From contig JADJNZ010000007.1 in NCBI GenBank assembly GCA_016714015.1, positions 62,001-126,000 on the forward strand: a DNA stretch of 64,000 nucleotides. The letters are read 5' to 3'. The DNA is from Gemmatimonadota bacterium. Lineage in GTDB: Bacteria; Gemmatimonadota; Gemmatimonadetes; Gemmatimonadales; Gemmatimonadaceae. The notes beneath the pieces were generated by a model that was not told the origin of the DNA, ran no database searches, and saw only the letters and a list, made by a program, of their open reading frames with translations. Within the stretch, counting starts at the first letter, position 1; every line of letters begins with the position of its first letter. Below are positions 57,755 to 64,000 of the stretch, one piece after another. A program made the position numbers and the translations under genes.

Positions 57755-59662
57755 CTACGGTCTGACGGTCTGGATCTCGACGTGCGACGCCCGCTGCGGC
57801 GTCCGCCAGACGCGATGCGTCTGCGCCCTGAAATCCTCGGCCTTCGCCTCGAAGATGTTCGGCACCCAGGTCTGTGGATTCCGGTCGATGATCGGGAACC
57901 AGCTGCTCTGCACCTGCACCATGATCCGGTGGCCCTTCAGGAACCGGTAGCTCTGCGAGTGCAGGTCGATGGTGAAGGGCGTGACGGCGTTCGGCACAAG
58001 CGGCACGGGGCGCTCGAACGACTGGTGATAGCGGCCGCGGAAGACCTCGTTCGCGACCATCAGCTGGAAGCCGCCGAGGCGGAAGTTCGGGGTGTACTCC
58101 TCGGGGTAGACGTCGATGAGCTTGACCACCCAGTCGGCGTCCCGCCCGGTGGTGCTGGCGAACAGCTTCGCCGTGATGTCGCCGGCGAGGACGACCTCGT
58201 CGGTGAGGGGCTCGGTGACCCAGGAGAGGACGTCGGGTCGCCCCTCGACGAAGCGTTGGTCCTCGAGGAGCCAGGTGCTCCAGCCGGACCCGCGTGGCGC
58301 ATACGTCGCTTCGATGGGGCGCGGACGATAGGGGACCGGCTTGGCCGGATCGCTGACGTAGGCGTCGAACGCGTCGCGGACGCCCGCGGCGGGTGGATCG
58401 AACGAGAGCTTGCCGCCGGCATGGAAGTAGAGCGCGCGCGTGGTCGCGTCGCGCGGGGGCCAGGCGTCGAATGTACGCCACTGGTTGCTGCCCGACTCGA
58501 ACACCTGCGCTTCGGTGCGACGCGGCGTGCCGCGGTCCTTGAGGTAGTAGGCGAAGAACGGGGCCTGGATGTTGGCGCGGTAGTACGCGCCGGTCGGTGA
58601 CCCGAAGTCGATGCGACCGAGGGTCTGCGCCGGACCGTTGCTCCAGCCGCCGTGCCGCCATGGGCCGACGACGAGGAAGTTCTTCGCTTCGCGGTCGCGC
58701 TTCTCGAGCTCCTCGTAGATCAGCAGGGGACCATAGAAGTCCTCCTGATCCCACCACCCGGCGACGTTGAGCGTGGGAACGGTCACGCGGGTGAGGTTGC
58801 CGCGCATCGCCTGCCGCTGCCAGAAGGCATCGTAGTCCGGATGCTGGGTGAAGTCGGTCCAGGTGGGGAGCGTGCGATCCCGGAGGATGTTCTTCTGGAT
58901 GTTGGCTAGTGGCCCGACCGCTAGGTACCAGTCGTAGGTGTCGTAGCGATCGAAGGCGAAGTTCGCGTTCTCCTTCGACGACTCGGTCATCCAGGCATAC
59001 TCGAAGCCGTAGCTCAGGCGGAAGGCGCCGTTGTGGTGGAAGTCGTCGCCGATCCACATGTCGGCGGGCGAGGCCTGCGGGCTCACGGCGCGGAGGGCGC
59101 TGTGGCCGCCGAGCATCCCCATGGCCGAGGTCCAGCCGTCGTACGAGACGCCGAGCATGCCGACGCGACCGTTGTGCCCGGGAATGTTGACGAGGAGCCA
59201 GTCGATCGAGTCGTTGGTGTCGGTGCTCTCGTCGATCGCGTTGCGTGGGGCGTCGACGGGGCGCGGGGGGCGCTGCATCACGAAGGTGCCGCCGCTCTTG
59301 TAGCGGCCGCGGATGTCCTGGAAGACGAAGATGTAGCCTTCCTCGGCGAGCTCCTTGTACGACGTCGTCAGGCGACCGGCGGTCCCGCCCACGCCGTAGG
59401 GCGTGCGTTGGAGCAGGAACGGCAACGGTGCATGCGCTTCGCTCGGTTGGAAGATCTCCACGTGCAACGTGACGCCGTCCCGCATGCGGATGTCGGCGCT
59501 GGTGTGGAGGTACTTGGCCGGATCGAAGCCGCTGTCGCGCGGCGCCGCCACGGCGGGGGCGGGCTGCTGGGCACGTGCGAGCGGGGCGCGGAGGGCGATC
59601 GAGAGCGCGGCAAGGCTCAGGGTCGCGGCGAGGGCGATCGGGCGCAGGCAAGGACGGCGCAT
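57755..59662 (-). CDS. secreted CocE/NonD family (S15-type) alpha/beta hydrolase
   Basis: 635 residues from ATG 59662 (GTG 59665 just before is an alternative); a GGAG lies a few bases upstream. Sec signal peptide ending near RAQQ. The alpha/beta hydrolase core has the nucleophile S173 in GMLGVSYDGW, DIRGRYKSGG before it, and PTLNVAGWWDQEDFYG and VVGPWRHGGW after it, which carry the Asp and His. The C-terminal third is the jelly-roll domain (AKLFASTTGRDADWVVKLIDV). Glutaryl-acylase-like esterases and X-Pro peptidases share this layout; the substrate is unknown. Confidence 0.92.
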   Translation of the reverse strand: MRRPCLRPIALAATLSLAALSIALRAPLARAQQPAPAVAAPRDSGFDPAKYLHTSADIRMRDGVTLHVEIFQPSEAHAPLPFLLQRTPYGVGGTAGRLTTSYKELAEEGYIFVFQDIRGRYKSGGTFVMQRPPRPVDAPRNAIDESTDTNDSIDWLLVNIPGHNGRVGMLGVSYDGWTSAMGMLGGHSALRAVSPQASPADMWIGDDFHHNGAFRLSYGFEYAWMTESSKENANFAFDRYDTYDWYLAVGPLANIQKNILRDRTLPTWTDFTQHPDYDAFWQRQAMRGNLTRVTVPTLNVAGWWDQEDFYGPLLIYEELEKRDREAKNFLVVGPWRHGGWSNGPAQTLGRIDFGSPTGAYYRANIQAPFFAYYLKDRGTPRRTEAQVFESGSNQWRTFDAWPPRDATTRALYFHAGGKLSFDPPAAGVRDAFDAYVSDPAKPVPYRPRPIEATYAPRGSGWSTWLLEDQRFVEGRPDVLSWVTEPLTDEVVLAGDITAKLFASTTGRDADWVVKLIDVYPEEYTPNFRLGGFQLMVANEVFRGRYHQSFERPVPLVPNAVTPFTIDLHSQSYRFLKGHRIMVQVQSSWFPIIDRNPQTWVPNIFEAKAEDFRAQTHRVWRTPQRASHVEIQTVRP

Positions 59663-59693
59663 CACGAACTCCGGTGAGGCGAGCCTGCGCGGA

Positions 59694-59939
59694 TCAGGAG
59701 CTGCGGTGCTCCTCGCGCCAGGCCCAGAGGACGAACACGATCAACGCGGCGAAGAGCGCCGGGGCGAGCATCACGGCCGCGAGCTGGACGATGCCATCGA
59801 GCAATGGGCCGGTGTCGTCCGCCCCGGTGTGTCCGATCCGGAAACTGCGCCCTTGGGCGAGCCCGCGCCAGACGGAGAGCGGAATCCACGTGGCGAAGAA
59901 CGCGACGGTCGCGAGCTGTCGGCCGCGGCGCATGCTCAT
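59694..59939 (-). CDS. small two-helix membrane protein
   Basis: 81 residues, unrecognised. ATG 59939 forms an ATGA overlap with tesB, so the longer frame to 60080 is not needed; ATG 59933 is also possible. Membrane helices are at about 10-25 (ATVAFFATWIPLSVW) and 50-73 (IVQLAAVMLAPALFAALIVFVLW). A short charged tail ends REEHRSS. Probably an inner-membrane accessory in the tesB transcript. Confidence 0.65.
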   Translation of the reverse strand: MSMRRGRQLATVAFFATWIPLSVWRGLAQGRSFRIGHTGADDTGPLLDGIVQLAAVMLAPALFAALIVFVLWAWREEHRSS

Positions 59940-60817
59940 CCGTCGCGCGCCTCGCGGATGCGAACGAGGCCTTCCTGCGCCATCGACGCGACCAGCGTCC
60001 CGTCGCGACGGAAGACCGTCCCGCGCACGAAACCGCGTGCCCCGAAGGCCGAAGGACTGTCGCTCACGTAGAGCAGCCATTCGTCGGCGCGGAAGGGGCG
60101 ATGGAACCAGACGGTATGGTCGAGCGAGGCGATGAAGAGCCGCGGATCGCGGAAGGCGATCCCGTGGGGCAGGAGCGCGGTGGGGAGGAAGCCGTAGTCG
60201 GACGCGTAGGCGAGGACCGCCTGATGGATCCAGGTCGCATCCGCGATCGGTTCCTTGACGCGGAACCAGATCCGCCGCGCGGCGGTCGCGGGATCCTGCC
60301 GCTCGATCCGCGCGAATGGGTCCGTGGGCGTGATGTTGCGGATGTCGATCGGCCGGTCCTGCGTGACGATCGCGCGAAACGGCTCCGGCAGGCTGTCGGC
60401 GCGGGCGCGGATGAGCTCGAGCTCCGAGGGCAACGACTCGGGGTCGGGCACATCCGGCATCGCGGTCTGGTGATCCAGCCCCGGTTCGCTGATGTGGAAG
60501 GACGCCGAGAGGTGGAAGATCGCCTCGCCGTGCTGGATGGCGGTGACCCGTCGACTGGTGAAGCTGCGCCCGTCGCGCGGGCGGTCCACGAAGTAGACGA
60601 TCGGCGCCTTGAGATCGCCCTCGCGGAGGAAGTAGCCGTGCACCGAGTGCGCCTCGCGACCCTCGGGAACGGTGCGCTGCGCGGCGACGAGCGCCTGCGC
60701 GAAGACCTGGCCGCCGAACACGCGTCCCGTCGCGAGGTCACGGTTCTGGCCGCGGAAGATGTCATGCTCGATCGGCTCGAGATCGAGCAACGAGAGGAAA
60801 TCCTGAACGACGCTCAT
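59936..60817 (-). CDS. tesB: acyl-CoA thioesterase II
   Basis: Double hot-dog thioesterase of 293 residues. N half: LEPIEHDIFRGQNRD, GRVFGGQVFAQALVAAQRTV, HSVHGYFLREGDLKAPIVY; C half: HQAVLAYASDYGFLPTALLPHG (the catalytic Asp in SDYGFL), LDHTVWFHRPFRADEWLLY. Hydrolyses medium and long acyl-CoAs, by family. A CATATT -10-like box ends 6 bases before the ATG, though no good -35 goes with it. Confidence 0.95.
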   Translation of the reverse strand: MSVVQDFLSLLDLEPIEHDIFRGQNRDLATGRVFGGQVFAQALVAAQRTVPEGREAHSVHGYFLREGDLKAPIVYFVDRPRDGRSFTSRRVTAIQHGEAIFHLSASFHISEPGLDHQTAMPDVPDPESLPSELELIRARADSLPEPFRAIVTQDRPIDIRNITPTDPFARIERQDPATAARRIWFRVKEPIADATWIHQAVLAYASDYGFLPTALLPHGIAFRDPRLFIASLDHTVWFHRPFRADEWLLYVSDSPSAFGARGFVRGTVFRRDGTLVASMAQEGLVRIREARDG

Positions 60818-60865
60818 GCCTGAAATATGAACGCGGGCACGGGCGGACGGGGCAGTCCCGACGCG

Positions 60866-61291
60866 TCAGGCTCCGGCGAGGGGCAGTGCCGGCTTCGAGA
60901 CCGGTTCGTCCTGGTTCCGCATGTGGTCGGCGAGCTGGTGCAGCCGGGTGCGAAGGAAGGCGCGGACCTCCTCCGGCATCGGGTGCTCGGCCATCGCCCG
61001 ATCCATGCACCAGAGCCACTGGTCGCGCTCCTTCGCGCCGATGGCGAAGGGCAGGTGGCGTGCCCGGAGCCGCGGGTGCCCGTACTTCGACTCGTAGAGC
61101 GGCGGCCCCCCCGTCCAGCCCGTGAGGTACTCGTGGAGCTTCTCGCGGCTGCGCTTCAGCGAAGGCGCGTGGAGCCGTCGGATCCCCTCCGCCTCCGGTG
61201 AGGAGTCCATCAGGTCGTAGAAACGGTCGACCAGTGCCCGGATGCCGTCCGTGCCGCCGAGCTGATCGTAGGGAGTGAGCGGGGCCGTCAT
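60866..61291 (-). CDS. group II truncated haemoglobin
   Basis: 141-residue 2-on-2 globin (TrHb2/YjbI group). ATG 61291 precedes TAPLTPYDQLGGTDGIRALVD. Landmarks are YDLMDSSPEAEGIRRLH, LTGWTGGPPLYESKYGHPRLRARH with proximal histidine H79, and FAIGAKERDQWLWCMDRAM with the group's conserved Trp (G8). Likely roles are oxygen or NO handling. It is 48 bases downstream of tesB on the same strand order, so may be separate. Confidence 0.92.
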   Translation of the reverse strand: MTAPLTPYDQLGGTDGIRALVDRFYDLMDSSPEAEGIRRLHAPSLKRSREKLHEYLTGWTGGPPLYESKYGHPRLRARHLPFAIGAKERDQWLWCMDRAMAEHPMPEEVRAFLRTRLHQLADHMRNQDEPVSKPALPLAGA

Positions 61292-61417
61292 CCTAGAAAG
61301 ATGGGGATCGGGGCGCCGAAGGGCAGTGGCACTGGCGCCCGCGGCCGCCGGAGGCATGGTTCCAGTGGTCCGGCGGCGCGTCCGCGCGGAGCACCCAACG
61401 ATCCCCGGGGAGCCGTG

Positions 61418-61822
61418 ATGATCTCGCGCGAAAACGTCAGCTCGAGCTGGAAGGAGGGACGCTTCCTCGACCTCTGGGTCGTGCCGCACGCGATGACCGG
61501 CGTGACCGGCGCGTTCTCGAATGTCTTCTTCGAGCTGTCCACTCCGCTGGTGTTCATCGTCGGCCTGCTGTTGATGGTCGTGTGGGAGATCGTCGAGATG
61601 GCGATGGGGATCCGTGAGGCGTGGGAGAACCAGCTCCTCGACGTGGTGATCGGCCTGGCCGGCGTGGCGGTCGCGCTCATCGTGGCGTCGCGCCTCGGCG
61701 AGCGCGCCCGGATCGTGGCGTTCGCGGTCAGCCTGACGATCATGGTCACCACCGGAGTCGTCGGCTGGCTCGCGAGCCGTCGCAAGCGGCGCGAGGGTCG
61801 CGCGAAGGGCGGGTCGCGGTAG
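61418..61822 (+). CDS. small membrane protein of unknown function
   Basis: 134 residues from ATG 61418, after a GGGGAG Shine-Dalgarno; GTG 61415 and an upstream ATG at 61301 are less likely. Three membrane helices: about 28-55 (FSNVFFELSTPLVFIVGLLLMVVWEIVEM in part), 68-85 and 92-112. The WEIVEM and ENQLLDVVIGLAG segments resemble VanZ-like or DUF2238 proteins, but the match is weak. The C-terminus is basic. The 126-base gap before it, shared with the divergent globin gene, shows no clear promoter. Confidence 0.65.
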   Translation: MISRENVSSSWKEGRFLDLWVVPHAMTGVTGAFSNVFFELSTPLVFIVGLLLMVVWEIVEMAMGIREAWENQLLDVVIGLAGVAVALIVASRLGERARIVAFAVSLTIMVTTGVVGWLASRRKRREGRAKGGSR

Positions 61823-61848
61823 CGAGTCGCGGTAGCGGGTCGCGCTCG
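61812..61848 (+). repeat. short direct repeat
   Basis: GTCGCGGTAGCG occurs twice in tandem (from 61812 and 61826) with a third partial copy (GTCGCG from 61840). It spans the stop codon region of the membrane protein. It looks like local slippage; no function is suggested. Confidence 0.5.
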
Positions 61849-61912
61849 TCGGCGGCGGCGGCCGAACGGCGTCCCACTGCCCAAGGGCGCCCGGCGGACG
61901 CATGTTCCGGCC

Positions 61913-64000
61913 ATGAAGAACTCGATCGCCCTCCTCACGCTCCTGCTCGCGAGCGTTCCCTCCCTCGTCGCGGCACAGCGCACGCTCCCGACGCCCGAAT
62001 CCGTCTTCGGCCACGCCGTCGGCGCGGACTTCAAGCTCATCGACTACGACCAGTCGATCCGCTACTTCCGCCAGCTCGCCGAGGCGAGCGACCGGATGCG
62101 GCTCGTTGACGTCGGGCGCACGTCGCAAGGTCGCCCGTGGACGCTGGTGGTGATCTCGTCGCCGCGGAACCTCGCGAACCTGCAGCGGTTGCGGACGATC
62201 GCACAGCGGTTGGCGCATCCGGCCGGCCTGAGCGACGCCGAGGCGCGCGCGCTCGCCCGCGAGGGCAAGGCCTTCGTGGACATCTCGGGCGGCCTGCACG
62301 CGAGCGAGATCGCGGGGTCGCAGCATACGGTGCAGTTGGCGTACGACCTGCTCTCACGGGACGATGCGCGCACGCGCGCGATCCTTGACGAGACCGTGCT
62401 GCTGCTCTGGCCGAGCATCAATCCGGACGGGCAGGACATCGTGGTGAACTGGTACCGCAAGAACGTCGGCACGCCGTACGAGGTGGCGCCCCTCGATTCC
62501 CTCTACCAGAAGTACATCGGGCACGACAACAACCGCGACGCCTACATGTTGAACGTCGTCGAGTCGCGGGTGGTGGCGCGCGTCTGGCGGGAGTGGGAAC
62601 CGCAGATCATCTACGTGCAGCACCAGACGGCGCCGTTCCCGACGCGCATCTGGCTGCCGCCGTTCGCCGAGCCGATCGCCCCTCGCGCCCCCGCCCTCAT
62701 GTCGCGCGAGGTGAACACGATCGGCATGACGATCGCACAGGTGCTGGAGACGAACGGCCAGCCCGGCGCGACGCACATGGGGAAGGGGTTCGACGCCTGG
62801 TATCCCGGCTACATCGATTACATGCCGATGTTGCAGAACATCGCGGCGTACTGGACCGAGACGGCGCTCTTCAGCTATGCGACGCCGGGGTTCTATACCA
62901 TCGACGACTTCCCGCGCGAGTACCGCGACCTGCGGCCGCAGTCGCTCTATGCCAGCCCGTGGAAGGGCGGCTGGTGGCGGTTGCGCGATGCGGTGGACTA
63001 CATGGAGACCGCGTCGATCGCGACGCTCGACTACGCGGCGAAGTATCGCGAGGACATCCTGTGGAATCGTTTTCAGGCGGGGCGCGACGCGATCGCGCGG
63101 TACCGCAAGGATCCGCCGTTCGCCTACTTCGTGCCACAGGTTCAACGTGACCCGGGAGCGGCGGTCGCGCTGTTGCAGCGGCTCGCGTTCCTGGGGGTGC
63201 GCGTTTCGCAGCTCTCGAAGGACGTCACCCACGCGGGACAGCGCCACGTCAAGGGCACCTGGGTCATCGCGATGGACCAGGAATACGCAGAACTCGTGCG
63301 CCAGCTCTTCGACCGTCAGGAGTATCCCGATCTTCGCGAGAGCGAAGGCGGGGAACCGGACCAACCGTACGACGCGGCCGGGTGGACGTTGCCGTACTTG
63401 ATGGACGTGCGCGTCATCGAGGCGCGCACCCCACTCGGCGCGGAGGTGATCGCGGCGATGCAGCCCGTCACCGGCCGCGCCACCGACCCGGCCGCCGCTG
63501 AGGCGCCACTCACGACCAACGCGATGGCCGCCGGCATCGTCGTGCCGCCGGGCCGGATCACCGGCACCGGCGCGGCGCTGAGCCTCGATCCCGCGCAGAA
63601 CGACGCGTTCCGTGTCGTCAATCGTGCCCTCGCGGCCGGTGGCAGGGTGCACCTGCATGATGGCCGGTATGTCGTCTCCGGGGTGGCGGCGGCGACGGTC
63701 GAGGGTTGGGCGAGCGCACTCGGCCTCCGGGGCGAGCGAGTGGCGGCTCCCGCAGCGGGCGCCGCGCGAGTCGGCGGACGGATCGCCCTCTTCCGCTCGA
63801 ACGCCCCGAGCATGGATGAGGGGTGGACCGAGTGGTTGCTGGACACGCACGAGTTCACCTACACGGTCATCAGCAACAGTGACGTCGTCGCGGGTGACCT
63901 CGGGGACCGCTTCGATGTGGTGATCCTCGCGTCGGATCGTGCGACGACGTTGCGCGACGGCTTCGGACGCGGGCGCGTGCCGCCGACGCTCGAGGGAGGG
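61913..64000 (+). CDS. secreted M14 family zinc carboxypeptidase, 5' part
   Basis: The frame runs open from ATG 61913 to the window end, 696 codons with no stop. A signal peptide ends VAAQR (about residue 22). The peptidase M14 domain has the zinc ligands H129 and E132 in GGLHASEIAGSQH and a further histidine at H237 (YVQHQT), with DNNRD as the substrate-binding asparagine-arginine region. Beyond residue 450 is a long C-terminal region with a class I glutamine-amidotransferase-like fold in many relatives. Large M14 proteins of this kind are abundant in Gemmatimonadota. Substrate unknown. Confidence 0.88.
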   Translation, partial: MKNSIALLTLLLASVPSLVAAQRTLPTPESVFGHAVGADFKLIDYDQSIRYFRQLAEASDRMRLVDVGRTSQGRPWTLVVISSPRNLANLQRLRTIAQRLAHPAGLSDAEARALAREGKAFVDISGGLHASEIAGSQHTVQLAYDLLSRDDARTRAILDETVLLLWPSINPDGQDIVVNWYRKNVGTPYEVAPLDSLYQKYIGHDNNRDAYMLNVVESRVVARVWREWEPQIIYVQHQTAPFPTRIWLPPFAEPIAPRAPALMSREVNTIGMTIAQVLETNGQPGATHMGKGFDAWYPGYIDYMPMLQNIAAYWTETALFSYATPGFYTIDDFPREYRDLRPQSLYASPWKGGWWRLRDAVDYMETASIATLDYAAKYREDILWNRFQAGRDAIARYRKDPPFAYFVPQVQRDPGAAVALLQRLAFLGVRVSQLSKDVTHAGQRHVKGTWVIAMDQEYAELVRQLFDRQEYPDLRESEGGEPDQPYDAAGWTLPYLMDVRVIEARTPLGAEVIAAMQPVTGRATDPAAAEAPLTTNAMAAGIVVPPGRITGTGAALSLDPAQNDAFRVVNRALAAGGRVHLHDGRYVVSGVAAATVEGWASALGLRGERVAAPAAGAARVGGRIALFRSNAPSMDEGWTEWLLDTHEFTYTVISNSDVVAGDLGDRFDVVILASDRATTLRDGFGRGRVPPTLEGG

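Noticed and set aside
60818..60852. Leaderless promoter for tesB
   Set aside because: CATATT is at the right distance from ATG, but no acceptable -35 lies 16-18 bases upstream.
61878..61912. Leaderless promoter for the M14 peptidase gene
   Set aside because: CATGTT is six bases before ATG, but the -35 position (TGCCCA) is a poor match.

Overview
The window is a GC-rich, almost fully coding stretch of a bacterial chromosome. Gene content and order (dapA-dapD-aroA-cmk-rpsA, rplM-rpsI, rpsB-tsf-pyrH-frr-uppS-cdsA-dxr-rseP, rpsO-pnp, mreBCD-mrdA-rodA, hisS-proS-lysA-guaA) are those of a free-living diderm. The many carboxypeptidase-regulatory, TonB-plug, M14, M16 and CocE-type secreted proteins, together with the codon bias, fit Gemmatimonadota best. 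That placement is inferred from protein style, not from an rRNA gene. There are no rRNA or tRNA genes, insertion sequences, CRISPR arrays or prophage genes. No gene-free stretch exceeds 300 bases; the longest non-protein interval (51430-51915) holds tmRNA.

Layout. 1-5.3 kb: lysine/DAP and shikimate genes, then cmk and rpsA. 5.3-6.3 kb: two paralogous small lipoproteins. 6.3-11.25 kb: an acyl-CoA carboxylase operon (carboxyltransferase, biotin carboxylase, BCCP) with an RlmD-type RNA methyltransferase between the last two. 11.25-13.8 kb: a hybrid histidine kinase. 14-22.2 kb: ribosomal, elongation, nucleotide, lipid and isoprenoid genes. 22.2-30.1 kb: two secreted carboxypeptidase-regulatory proteins around rpsO-pnp, an M16 protease and alanine dehydrogenase. 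30.2-45.4 kb: the elongasome genes, accD-folC, hisS-proS-lysA-phosphodiesterase-guaA, and a MATE exporter. 45.4-48 kb: a PTS IIA protein followed by two paralogous outer-membrane-like proteins, each internally duplicated. 48-51.4 kb: dusB, larB and a diguanylate cyclase. 51.5 kb: ssrA. 51.9-54.8 kb: an arsenic cluster (arsR, arsM, an ArsN2-like acetyltransferase, a flavin monooxygenase). 54.9-64 kb: an EF-hand membrane protein, a DUF305 protein, a CocE-type hydrolase, a small membrane protein, tesB, a truncated haemoglobin, a membrane protein and a truncated M14 peptidase.

How it works together. Most genes are packed in operons with ATGA, GTGA or TGATG overlaps. Several promoters (arsR, ptsN, dusB, pccB-like, hisS, and a lipoprotein) place the -10 box only 4-7 bases before the start codon, which predicts leaderless mRNAs. 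Many housekeeping genes also lack a clear Shine-Dalgarno sequence. Two genes appear to start at CTG inside a CTGA overlap, because the first ATG/GTG in frame would remove a signal peptide or a Rossmann strand. The least explained items are the four-repeat outer-membrane protein pair behind a lone PTS IIA gene, a carboxypeptidase-regulatory/TonB-plug/TonB C-terminal fusion without a barrel, and the 735-residue EF-hand membrane protein next to DUF305.
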